The notes beneath the pieces are model-generated. The model was not told where the DNA came from. It did not search any database and saw only the letters and a list, made by a program, of their open reading frames with translations. A DNA stretch of 11,036 bases, from NCBI GenBank assembly GCA_963972175.1, contig CAXAVP010000143.1:1-11036 (forward strand), read 5' to 3'. Source of the DNA: Arenibacter sp963972175. GTDB taxonomy: Bacteria; Bacteroidota; Bacteroidia; Flavobacteriales; Flavobacteriaceae. Within the stretch, counting starts at the first letter, position 1. The number at the start of each line of letters is the position of its first letter. This document shows positions 1 to 7,135 of the stretch, in pieces. A program made the translations under genes and the position numbers.

Positions 1-268
1 CAATTATTAAGTTGAATTCCAAATGGTTGTTTCTTATTATTTTATAGTTTTTTCAAATATAAGCCTTGTAGCCACTTCTTTGTGAGTGCATTCCCTGCAA
101 GTATGGCGTATTGCATAATGCTTTTTAGGGCGCTATTCCTTATTTTTATAATGTGGGCATTTATCCAATGTATTTTGTCCGGATGTTTTTTTTAATTCTT
201 TGGTTTTGTTAGATACTTTTTTGTCTTATAGAACGTTAGGGTTTTTAATAACCAAATTGACGTATAGC
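1..268. other. T-rich intergenic region, no gene seen
   Basis: No reading frame on either strand looks like a protein or the end of one, and stops are frequent in all frames. The sequence is T-rich with several T runs. TATTTTTA at 141-148 differs by one base from the Bacteroidota -7 element TAnnTTTG, but no TTG lies 18-20 bp upstream, so I do not call a promoter. The region presumably holds the leader and promoter of the lipoprotein gene starting at 269. Confidence 0.6.
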
Positions 269-769
269 ATGAAATTTAAAATAATATTACTTTTTTTATC
301 CGCCTCTTTGTTTTTTTCTTGTTCAAATGACAGCGAGGATGGGGAGGTCAAAACAGACACCATTGTAGGGGTGTGGCAGGCTTATGAGCTTAGGATTAAT
401 AATGATACGGCCAGTGACGACGAGAAAAATGCCAAGGACCTGTTGGATTATTTAACTGCCAAGGATTGCTATGTGCTTACATTTAATTTTAAGGAGGATT
501 TAAATGTTGTTATAGATAATTCCTTGTCCTATATAGAATTGACCTTTAATTCTGATGGATCTGGATTTGGCATTCCTTGTCCTACGGAGAAGGATACCGA
601 GACCACATTGTATTCCTATGAGGAGGGTGTGCTTTCTTATGTGGATGATGATGGGCAGACCGTAACTATGGAGGTGAGCATTGATGGTGATGTGATGATG
701 GTGGATGCGGCCGATCTGGATGTACTGGAAGTAGAGGCAGGCGGACAACTTGTTTTTAAAAGAATGTAA
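269..769 (+). CDS. Lipocalin-like outer-membrane lipoprotein
   Basis: This is a 166-residue predicted lipoprotein of unknown specific function. The start at 269 is preferred over the in-frame ATG at 200 because only it puts a normal lipoprotein signal at the N-terminus: Lys2 and Lys4, a hydrophobic core, then a lipobox ending FFSC with Cys18 as the lipidated residue. The residues after the Cys (SNDSEDGE) are acidic, resembling the lipoprotein export signal that sends Bacteroidota lipoproteins to the cell surface. The mature part opens with IVGVWQAYEL and alternates short beta-strand-like segments, with FNSDGSG and a closing LVFKR strand, as in the small lipocalin-like proteins common in Flavobacteriia. 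Two further cysteines near residues 67 and 103 could form a disulfide. It converges on polA with 35 bp between the stops. The ligand is unknown; the lipoprotein call is firm and the lipocalin fold is inferred. Confidence 0.75.
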   Translation: MKFKIILLFLSASLFFSCSNDSEDGEVKTDTIVGVWQAYELRINNDTASDDEKNAKDLLDYLTAKDCYVLTFNFKEDLNVVIDNSLSYIELTFNSDGSGFGIPCPTEKDTETTLYSYEEGVLSYVDDDGQTVTMEVSIDGDVMMVDAADLDVLEVEAGGQLVFKRM

Positions 770-789
770 AAAAAATCAATGTTTTTTTA
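767..789. terminator. Weak A/T-only hairpin between convergent genes
   Basis: TAAAAAAA and TTTTTTTA flank a 7-base loop, forming an inverted repeat that overlaps the lipoprotein stop codon and lies just past the polA stop. It has no G-C pairs, so the stem would be weak. It could serve as a poor bidirectional terminator for two transcripts that run into each other, but this rests only on position and the T tract. Confidence 0.25.
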
Positions 790-804
790 TTGTATGTTAC
801 TACA

Positions 805-3645
805 TTAATGGGCTTCCAGCCAGTTTTGGCCTATCCCTATTTCCACGTCCAAAGGAACTTCCAGTTTGTAGGCATTTTCCATTTCAGATTTGATCATGGC
901 TTGTAAAGACTCCAACTCCGGTTTGTATACGTCAAAAACCAATTCATCATGTACCTGCAAAAGCATTTTGCTCTTGTAGTTGCCTTCTTGCAGTTTTTGA
1001 TGGATGTTGATCATGGCAATTTTTATGATGTCGGCTGCACTTCCTTGAATAGGGGCGTTTACCGCATTTCTTTCCGCCGCTCCCCGTACAATGGCATTGC
1101 TTCCGTTGATGTCCTTTAAATACCTGCGTCTTCCCAAGACCGTTTGTACATAGCCGTTCTCACGGGCAAAATCTATTTGTTCGCTTATATAATTGCGGAG
1201 TTTGGGGTAGGTTTTATAATAGGTGTCAATAAGTTCTTTGGCTTCGGCTCGTGAGAGATCGGTCTGATTGCTGAGGCCGAAGGCCGAAACACCATATATG
1301 ATGCCAAAATTGACGGTCTTGGCATTGCTTCGCTGTTCCTTGCTTACCTCTTCCAAAGGAATATTGAAAACTTTGGAAGCTGTTGAGGCAGGAATGTCCT
1401 CCCCGTTCTTAAAAGCTTCTATCATGGTGGTCTCCTGGCTCAAGGCGGCAATGACCCGTAACTCAATCTGCGAATAATCCGCGGCCAACAAAATATAATC
1501 CTCATTTCTTGGGATAAAAGCCTTACGTACTTGTCTTCCCCTTTCTGTACGTATAGGTATGTTTTGAAGGTTGGGGTTATTGCTGCTTAGCCTTCCTGTG
1601 GCGGCAACCGTCTGCATATAATCTGTATGTACCCTTCCGGTAGAGGCTTCAATTTGTTCGGGCAGGGCATCTATATAAGTGCTCTTTAGTTTGCTCAAGC
1701 CTCTGAAATCTAGTACACTTTGAATAATTTCATGGTCCTTGGCAAGGTAGGAAAGGACATCTTCGGCTGTGGAGTATTGCCCGGTTTTGGTCTTTTTGGG
1801 TTTGTCTACCAACTTCAATTTGTTGAATAATATTTCGCCCAATTGTTTTGGGGAGGCTATATTGAATTCTTCCCCGGCCTCCTCGTATATTTTGGTTTCA
1901 AGTGATTTGATGTCGTTGTCCAAATCCTGGGAAAGCGAATTTAAAAATGCCTTGTCCAAGTTTATTCCTTCCTGCTCCATGTCTGCCAAAACATGTAGTA
2001 AGGGAATTTCTATGTCATTGAACAGTTGCTCGGTCTTTGCTTCTTTTAGTTCCGGTCCAAAGTGCTGTGCCAATTGAAAGGTGATGTCTGCATCTTCTAC
2101 TGCATATTCGGTTTGTTTTTCTAGGGGAACCTCTCTCATGGACAGCTGGTTCTTACCTTTTTTGCCAATGAGTTCCGTAATGGAAATGGGGGTGTAGTTT
2201 AAATAGGTCTCCGCCAAGACATCCATATTATGGCGCATATCGGGGTTAATAAGGTAATGGGCCAGCATGGTGTCAAAGCATTTGCCCTTAATGGCGACTT
2301 TGTATTTGTGCAATACCTTGATGTCATATTTTAAATTCTGACCAATTTTTTCAATCCCTTCGGCTTCAAAAAAGGGTCTTAGCTGTTCTATAATTTCCTG
2401 GGCTTCGTCTCTATCCTCCGGAAAGGGAATATAGAAACCTTTTCCAGCTTCCCAGCTAAAGGCAATACCTACCAATTCTGCGGTAAGTGGGTTTAGTCCG
2501 GTGGTTTCCGTATCAAAACAAACCGAGCTTTGTTTCATGAGGTTGCTCATAAACAGCTTCATGGCCATGCCAGGCTGTACACTTTGGTAGACATGGGGCA
2601 CCTCGGATATGTTTTTTCTGCTGGAAACTTCTTTTATGGTGCCTCCAGTAGATGCTCCATCTCCCCCAAACAGGGAAAATTGACCGCTACCAGCCTCGGA
2701 GGTACTCTTTTTTTGGTCTTTGGTGGTATTTTTACCATCATCATCTTGGGTATCCGAATCAGATGAGAATAGTTTTATGAATTGGTCCTTTAGTCTTCTA
2801 AATTCCAATTCCTCAAAAATCTCCTGTACTTTTTCACCGTCCGGCATGGACATCTCATAATCCGTGGCGTTGAAGGTAACCTCGCAGTTGGTGTCTATGG
2901 TTGCCAGTTTTTTGGAAAGGAGTCCCAACTCGGCATTGTTTTCCACCTTCTCCTTCATTTTGCCTTTAAGCTGATCCGTATTGGCAAGCAGATTTTCAAG
3001 GGAGCCAAATTGTTCAATAAACTTTTTGGCAGTTTTATCGCCTACTCCCGGTAGTCCTGGAATATTGTCGCTGGCATCGCCCATCATTCCAAGATAGTCT
3101 ATTACCTGCTCAGGGTGTTCTACCCCAAAGCGCTTTTGTACCTCGGGAATGCCCCAAATTTCAATTCCGTTGCCCATTCTGGCAGGGCGGTACATAAAAA
3201 TATTCTCCGATACCAACTGCCCAAAATCCTTGTCAGGGGTTACCATGTACACTTTGTAGTCTTCCTTTTCAGCCTGCTTGGCCAAAGTTCCTATAATATC
3301 ATCCGCTTCCCAGCCTTCCAATTCAACTACAGGAATATGCATGGCTTTTAATATATTCTGTATATAAGGTACTGCAATTTTTATGGCATCTGGGGTGGCA
3401 TCCCTATTAGCTTTGTATTCAGCGAATATTTCAGTGCGCTCCACACTTCCCCCTTTGTCAAAACAGACGGCCAAGTGGTCCGGTTTTTCCCTTCTTATCA
3501 CATCCAGGAGCGAATTGGTAAACCCTAGAATGGCAGAAGTGTCCATTCCCTTGGAATTTATTCTTGGGTTTTTGATCAGTGCATAGTAGCCCCGGAATAT
3601 CAGAGCATAGGCATCAAGTAGAAAAAGTCTTTTTTGTTCTGCCAT
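805..3645 (-). CDS. polA: DNA polymerase I
   Basis: Full-length Pol I (946 residues; E. coli 928), which removes RNA primers and fills gaps in replication and excision repair. The 5' nuclease domain (about 1-290) carries FDKG near 62-65, YKANRD near 77-82, WEADD (112-116), TPDKD (136-140) and a helix-hairpin-helix at 187-210. A charged linker (about 293-345) contains QFSLF at 322-326. The proofreading domain (about 350-540) keeps its acidic residues: FDTET (377-381), NLKYD (437-441) and YAVED (514-518), so 3'-5' exonuclease activity is expected. The polymerase domain has motif A DYSQIELR (723-730), the O-helix RSNAKTVNFGIIYG (772-785) and motif C VHDE (898-901). One oddity is DIP at 750-752 where Pol I normally has DIH. 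The start is the only ATG in front of the conserved LFLLDAYALIFR. It may be co-transcribed with the asparaginase gene 42 bp upstream; no promoter is evident in that gap. Confidence 0.98.
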   Translation of the reverse strand: MAEQKRLFLLDAYALIFRGYYALIKNPRINSKGMDTSAILGFTNSLLDVIRREKPDHLAVCFDKGGSVERTEIFAEYKANRDATPDAIKIAVPYIQNILKAMHIPVVELEGWEADDIIGTLAKQAEKEDYKVYMVTPDKDFGQLVSENIFMYRPARMGNGIEIWGIPEVQKRFGVEHPEQVIDYLGMMGDASDNIPGLPGVGDKTAKKFIEQFGSLENLLANTDQLKGKMKEKVENNAELGLLSKKLATIDTNCEVTFNATDYEMSMPDGEKVQEIFEELEFRRLKDQFIKLFSSDSDTQDDDGKNTTKDQKKSTSEAGSGQFSLFGGDGASTGGTIKEVSSRKNISEVPHVYQSVQPGMAMKLFMSNLMKQSSVCFDTETTGLNPLTAELVGIAFSWEAGKGFYIPFPEDRDEAQEIIEQLRPFFEAEGIEKIGQNLKYDIKVLHKYKVAIKGKCFDTMLAHYLINPDMRHNMDVLAETYLNYTPISITELIGKKGKNQLSMREVPLEKQTEYAVEDADITFQLAQHFGPELKEAKTEQLFNDIEIPLLHVLADMEQEGINLDKAFLNSLSQDLDNDIKSLETKIYEEAGEEFNIASPKQLGEILFNKLKLVDKPKKTKTGQYSTAEDVLSYLAKDHEIIQSVLDFRGLSKLKSTYIDALPEQIEASTGRVHTDYMQTVAATGRLSSNNPNLQNIPIRTERGRQVRKAFIPRNEDYILLAADYSQIELRVIAALSQETTMIEAFKNGEDIPASTASKVFNIPLEEVSKEQRSNAKTVNFGIIYGVSAFGLSNQTDLSRAEAKELIDTYYKTYPKLRNYISEQIDFARENGYVQTVLGRRRYLKDINGSNAIVRGAAERNAVNAPIQGSAADIIKIAMINIHQKLQEGNYKSKMLLQVHDELVFDVYKPELESLQAMIKSEMENAYKLEVPLDVEIGIGQNWLEAH

Positions 3646-3687
3646 GGGTTGTGGTTCTTAAATGATTTGGATGCGGTTAATTTTAAT

Positions 3688-4683
3688 TTAGGATTTTAAA
3701 AAGGTCTCGGTGGTATTGTTGTGTTGCCCCGCTTCCGAATAGCTGCTGTAGCTAAAGCCGGGGTGGATGCAATATCCGCCAGTTTCTCCTTTTTTATTGA
3801 TGGCAATAAACCCTATTTGGAAATCCCGCCTGTCCTTGTTTTTTTTCATGATTCTTCTTACACCTTCCTCACATGCCTCCTGAGGTGATTTGCCTTGTCG
3901 CATAAGCTCTACGATTAAAAAGCTTCCAACGGTCCTAACTACTTCCTCGCCCACACCTGTGGCCGTTGCCGCGCCAATCTCATTGTCCACAAATAATCCG
4001 GCCCCGATAATAGGAGAGTCGCCAACCCTGCCGGCCATTTTGTAGGCCATGCCGCTGGTGGTGCAAGCTCCTGCAATGTCCCCGTCCTTGTCTATGGCGA
4101 GCATGCCAATAGTATCGTGGTTCTCTATATTGATGATGGTCTCGTACTTGGATTTCTTTTTCCATTCCAACCAATCTTTTTTAGCCTTTTCTGTGAGCAA
4201 ATTTGTTTTTGGGAATCCTTTTTCATAAGCAAATTGTTCCGCTCCCTTTCCGGCCAACATTACATGGGGGGTGTCTTCCATGACTTTTCTGGCCACGGAT
4301 ATGGGGTGGGCTATGTTTTCCATACATAGTACCGCGCCACAATTACCATCCTTGTCCATGATGCAGGCGTCCAAGGTGACGTTGCCATCCCTGTCCGGTC
4401 TGCCGCCATTTCCTACCGTTTCGTTCCCGAGATCTGCCTCTTCTACCATAACGCCCTGTTCAACGGCATCCAGTGAGGACCCTCCTTCTTTTAATACTTC
4501 CCAGGCCTTCGCCGTGGCATTCTTGAAATTCCAGGTGCATATTACAATTGGCTTAACGCTTTCCGTGGTAGTTGCAATGGGGGCAGTGCCCTTTTTTGTT
4601 TCCTGGCATGAGGCAATTAGTGGCGCAGATATAATTCCCGCCGTACTAAGGGTAGAATTTTTAAGGAAGTTTCTTCTTTTCAT
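3688..4683 (-). CDS. N4-(beta-N-acetylglucosaminyl)-L-asparaginase (glycosylasparaginase), Tat lipoprotein
   Basis: This is an Ntn-hydrolase of the glycosylasparaginase family, which cleaves the GlcNAc-Asn bond of N-glycan remnants. The 331-residue length fits the family; the Elizabethkingia (Flavobacterium) meningosepticum precursor is about 340. The proenzyme should self-cleave before Thr191 in NHDTIGM, exposing that Thr as the nucleophile. The substrate-pocket GRVGDSPIIGAG (218-229) and Trp51 in CTWNFKNA are recognisable. The N-terminus has a twin-arginine motif (KRRNFLKNS, 2-10), a weakly hydrophobic stretch and a lipobox LIASC with Cys26, so it is probably exported folded by Tat and lipid-anchored. 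The residues after the Cys (QETKKG) are not strongly acidic, so a periplasmic-facing rather than surface position is likelier. It is divergent from cutC and 42 bp upstream of polA. Substrate could be other beta-aspartyl compounds; the glycosylasparaginase assignment is by family resemblance. Confidence 0.9.
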   Translation of the reverse strand: MKRRNFLKNSTLSTAGIISAPLIASCQETKKGTAPIATTTESVKPIVICTWNFKNATAKAWEVLKEGGSSLDAVEQGVMVEEADLGNETVGNGGRPDRDGNVTLDACIMDKDGNCGAVLCMENIAHPISVARKVMEDTPHVMLAGKGAEQFAYEKGFPKTNLLTEKAKKDWLEWKKKSKYETIINIENHDTIGMLAIDKDGDIAGACTTSGMAYKMAGRVGDSPIIGAGLFVDNEIGAATATGVGEEVVRTVGSFLIVELMRQGKSPQEACEEGVRRIMKKNKDRRDFQIGFIAINKKGETGGYCIHPGFSYSSYSEAGQHNNTTETFLKS

Positions 4684-4725
4684 AGGGTGTTCTTGTTTAT
4701 TTTTAAGGCCCTAAATATAAGAAAT
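4684..4725. promoter_or_regulatory. Divergent promoter region, asparaginase / cutC
   Basis: These 42 bp separate two divergent starts and must hold the 5' ends of both transcripts. TAAATATA at 4712-4719 reads TATATTTA on the minus strand, one base short of the -7 consensus TAnnTTTG and well placed for the asparaginase gene. The nearest minus-strand TTG (4748-4746) is 26 bp upstream, longer than the usual spacing and inside cutC. For cutC, TTG at 4693-4695 followed by TAAATATA is a poor match. The position is firm; the individual elements are tentative. Confidence 0.3.
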
Positions 4726-5454
4726 ATGATTGTAGAAGTGTGCGCCAATTCCCTAGAATCTGCGGTAAATGCCCAAAATGCTGGTGCTGACCGAATTGAG
4801 CTTTGTTCGGAGCTGGCTGTGGGAGGGGTAACCCCTTCTTTTGGGATTTTGAAAATGATAAAGGAGTACATTTCTATTCCGGTGAATGTGCTGATAAGGC
4901 CAAGAAGTGGCGATTTTACCTATACCCAACTGGAATTTGAGGCTATGAAGAATGATGTGGCCATTTGCGCCGATCTGGGCTTTAACGGGGTTGTCTCCGG
5001 ACTGCTTAACAAGGACTTTAGTTTGGATGTGGAAAGGACCAAGGAATTGATAACGCTGGCCGGCCCCATGGATTTTACCTTCCATAGGGCTTTTGATTGG
5101 GTCAAGGAGCCTTTGGTGGTATTAAGTCAATTGGAAGAACTGGGTGTAGATACCATACTGAGTTCTGGGCAACAACAATCCTCTACCTTTGGTTTGGCAC
5201 TACTGTCCCAGTTGATGCAAAAATCTGACCGCTGCACAATAATGCCAGGTGGAGGTATACGGGATACCAATGTGCTTCAATTTAAAGAGAAGGGTTTTGG
5301 GGCCGTGCATTTATCCGGGATTCAATTTCACAAGACTTTGGACCATACTCCAAAAGTGCCTATGAATACGCCCAATTTTTTACGGGAAGATGAAATTGGT
5401 GTAAGCAGTATTGATACCATAAGCGAAGTGGTGCGTATCGTTAAAGAAAATTAA
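4726..5454 (+). CDS. cutC: CutC family TIM-barrel protein
   Basis: CutC family protein of 242 residues (E. coli about 248), a cytoplasmic TIM barrel. The start at 4726 is chosen because MIVEVCANSLESA is the usual family N-terminus; the in-frame ATG at 4687 would add 13 atypical residues and almost touch the divergent asparaginase start. Family hallmarks follow in order: GADRIELCSELAVGGVTPS, VLIRPRSGDF, GVVSGLL, FHRAFD, ILSSGQ, IMPGGGI and AVHLSG. The name comes from a copper-sensitivity phenotype in E. coli. That phenotype was later attributed to the small RNA MicL, encoded at the 3' end of cutC there, so a copper role should not be assumed and the enzymatic activity is unknown. The metallophosphoesterase gene starts 51 bp downstream on the same strand and may share the transcript. 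Confidence 0.95.
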   Translation: MIVEVCANSLESAVNAQNAGADRIELCSELAVGGVTPSFGILKMIKEYISIPVNVLIRPRSGDFTYTQLEFEAMKNDVAICADLGFNGVVSGLLNKDFSLDVERTKELITLAGPMDFTFHRAFDWVKEPLVVLSQLEELGVDTILSSGQQQSSTFGLALLSQLMQKSDRCTIMPGGGIRDTNVLQFKEKGFGAVHLSGIQFHKTLDHTPKVPMNTPNFLREDEIGVSSIDTISEVVRIVKEN

Positions 5455-5481
5455 AATGGGAACAATTGCCTTGGAAACCAA

Positions 5482-5489
5482 TATCTTTA
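5482..5489 (+). promoter_or_regulatory. Possible -7 element before metallophosphoesterase
   Basis: TATCTTTA matches TAnnTTTG at seven of eight positions and lies 16 bp before the ATG at 5506. The nearest upstream TTG triplets (5466-5468 and 5471-5473) are only 13 and 8 bp away, too close for the usual 18-20 bp spacer. It may be a weak internal promoter or chance; transcription from cutC is equally possible. Confidence 0.2.
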
Positions 5490-5505
5490 CCTAAAATATT
5501 AAGGA

Positions 5506-6735
5506 ATGTTACGTTGGATTATTTTTGTGGTGATTTATATTGTCCTGGGGATATATACCTTGCAGGCACTGCGCACCTTGACCCGTTATCCGTGGGTGTA
5601 TTACTTTTTTATGTTGATGTCACTCTTGGTGCTTGGGAATTTTATTTACCAATTTACCATGGGCGAAACTCCTGGTAGGGTGCTTAGCGTTTCAAAGAGT
5701 TATGCGTTTGGCCTATTGTTGGCCATGCTCGCTTTTAAATCCATCACCATAATTTTTCTATTCTCAGAGGATATTTTTAGGTTCCTTGCCGGTGGGTATC
5801 AAAAGCTGTTTGGGGAGGCAAAGGAGTTTAGTCTTCCAGAGCGACGGCGGTTTTTAAGTGCTATTGCAATGGGTATTGCTGCACTGCCATTCTCGGCATT
5901 GCTATACGGGATGATAAAAGGAAAATATAACTTCAAGGTCCTTAAGTACGAATTGGAATTTGATGATCTTCCGGATAGCTTTAATGGGTATCGAATAACC
6001 CAAATTTCCGACGTGCATAGTGGCAGTTTTGACAATAGGGAGAAGATTGAATACGCTATTAACCTTATTAATGAGCAGAAGAGCGACGTCTTATTGTTTA
6101 CTGGGGATATGGTTAATAACAAGGCAGAGGAAATGTATCCTTGGAAAGACCTGTTTTCAACACTGGAGGCCAAGGATGGCAAGTATTCGGTTTTGGGCAA
6201 TCATGATTATGGGGATTATGTAGATTGGGAGACCGCGGAAGCGAAAAGTAAAAACCTAAAGGATCTAAAAGATCTACAAAGGGAAATGGGTTTTGACCTA
6301 TTGCTCAACGAAAGTAGGTATTTACAAAAGGGCAGTGATAAAATTGCTTTGATTGGAGTGGAAAACTGGGGTAGGGGAGGCTTTAAAAAGGCCGGGGACC
6401 TCAGGAAGGCTGTTGCAGATATAAATAAGGGCGATTTTAAAATCTTAATGAGTCATGACCCTTCACATTGGGAAGATGAAGTGTTGAAGGACGACTACCA
6501 TTACCATCTAACCTTGAGCGGACATACCCATGGCATGCAATTTGGCATAGAGATACCGGGCTGGGTGAAATGGAGTCCGGTCAAATGGAGGTATAAGTAT
6601 TGGGCCGGGGTATATGAGGAGCTTGGGCAGATGATAAATGTAAACCGTGGATTTGGTTATTTGGGCTACCCTGGCAGGGTTGGTATATGGCCAGAAATTA
6701 CGGTCATTACCCTGAAAAAACGCACTTTAGTCTGA
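5506..6735 (+). CDS. Membrane-anchored metallophosphoesterase (YkuE/YaeI-like)
   Basis: A 409-residue protein with four predicted N-terminal membrane segments (about 4-22, 31-50, 65-86, 116-135) and a calcineurin-like phosphoesterase domain (about 160-400). The two-metal site is complete: SDVHSG (Asp169, His171), TGD (Asp201), GNHD (Asn232, His233), MSHDPSH (His317) and GHTHG (His340, His342). The positive charges at Arg23/Arg27 and in loop 87-115 suggest both are cytoplasmic, giving an N-out topology and a catalytic domain in the periplasm. Just before segment four is ERRRFLS (112-118), which fits the Tat pattern RRxFL in an unusual internal position. Related soluble family members such as Bacillus YkuE are Tat-exported. 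The physiological substrate is unknown; a phosphomonoester or diester in the envelope is an inference. Start chosen as the first ATG before the hydrophobic N-terminus. It follows cutC by 51 bp and precedes the thioredoxin-like gene by 90 bp. Confidence 0.9.
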   Translation: MLRWIIFVVIYIVLGIYTLQALRTLTRYPWVYYFFMLMSLLVLGNFIYQFTMGETPGRVLSVSKSYAFGLLLAMLAFKSITIIFLFSEDIFRFLAGGYQKLFGEAKEFSLPERRRFLSAIAMGIAALPFSALLYGMIKGKYNFKVLKYELEFDDLPDSFNGYRITQISDVHSGSFDNREKIEYAINLINEQKSDVLLFTGDMVNNKAEEMYPWKDLFSTLEAKDGKYSVLGNHDYGDYVDWETAEAKSKNLKDLKDLQREMGFDLLLNESRYLQKGSDKIALIGVENWGRGGFKKAGDLRKAVADINKGDFKILMSHDPSHWEDEVLKDDYHYHLTLSGHTHGMQFGIEIPGWVKWSPVKWRYKYWAGVYEELGQMINVNRGFGYLGYPGRVGIWPEITVITLKKRTLV

Positions 6736-6773
6736 TTTTAATTGCTGTGGGGGCTAAAAAGTGATGGCGCTGG

Positions 6774-6802
6774 TTGTTTTTTAACAATTTTTCTTATTTT
6801 TG
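6774..6802 (+). promoter_or_regulatory. Bacteroidota-type promoter for thioredoxin-like gene
   Basis: TTG at 6774-6776 is followed after 18 bp by TATTTTTG at 6795-6802, an exact match to the TAnnTTTG -7 element used by the Bacteroidota primary sigma factor. Transcription would start near 6809, giving a leader of under 20 nt before the ATG at 6826. This indicates that the thioredoxin-like gene can be expressed independently of the phosphoesterase gene. Confidence 0.75.
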
Positions 6803-6825
6803 GTTTATAACCCAAAGTATACTAT

Positions 6826-7122
6826 ATGTCTAAATTTGGTGAATTAATTGATATAAACGTTCCTGTGCTGTTGGATTTTTATGCAGAGTGGAATGAGCAA
6901 TCCACGGCTATGCACCCCGTACTTAGGGATGTGGCTGCTGCCTTGGGGGATAAGGGCAAGGTTATTAAGATTGATGTGGATAAGAATAAGGAGCTTTCAC
7001 AGGCACTTAGGGTAAAGGGCTTGCCTACCCTGATGATATACAAAAAAGGTGAAATGGTGTGGAGGCAGAGCGGAGAGCAGGATGCCAATACACTGATAGG
7101 TATTCTTAACGAGTATATTTAA
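6826..7122 (+). CDS. Thioredoxin-fold protein lacking the CxxC active site
   Basis: A 98-residue single-domain thioredoxin-fold protein. VLLDFYAEW (14-22) matches the strand before the thioredoxin active site, including the buried Asp (Asp17), and GLPTLMIYKKGE (65-76) contains the cis-proline loop (Pro67). Where thioredoxin has CGPC, this protein has NEQS (23-26), and there is no cysteine anywhere in it, so it cannot perform dithiol-disulfide exchange. The change is not a frameshift: the fold continues normally on both sides. It has no signal peptide, so it should be cytoplasmic. Possible roles are as a binding or chaperone-like partner; the function is not known. It has its own promoter, converges on the DUF2723 gene and ends just before a strong palindromic terminator. 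It should not be annotated as a redox-active thioredoxin. Confidence 0.9.
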   Translation: MSKFGELIDINVPVLLDFYAEWNEQSTAMHPVLRDVAAALGDKGKVIKIDVDKNKELSQALRVKGLPTLMIYKKGEMVWRQSGEQDANTLIGILNEYI

Positions 7123-7135
7123 GCCATTATAAAAT

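Noticed and set aside
200..268. Upstream ATG for the lipoprotein gene
   Set aside because: It would bury the lipoprotein signal 23 residues inside the protein; the ATG at 269 gives a standard signal peptide.
4271..4714. 147-codon plus-strand frame opposite the asparaginase gene
   Set aside because: It is antisense to a clear conserved gene and its peptide has no recognisable domain.
4687..4725. Longer cutC start giving 13 extra residues
   Set aside because: CutC proteins begin with the strand M(I/L)VEVCA; the extension would consume the whole divergent promoter region.
5799..6200. 133-codon minus-strand frame opposite the metallophosphoesterase
   Set aside because: It overlaps the catalytic part of a conserved gene in antisense and shows low-complexity Ser/Leu-rich composition typical of shadow frames.
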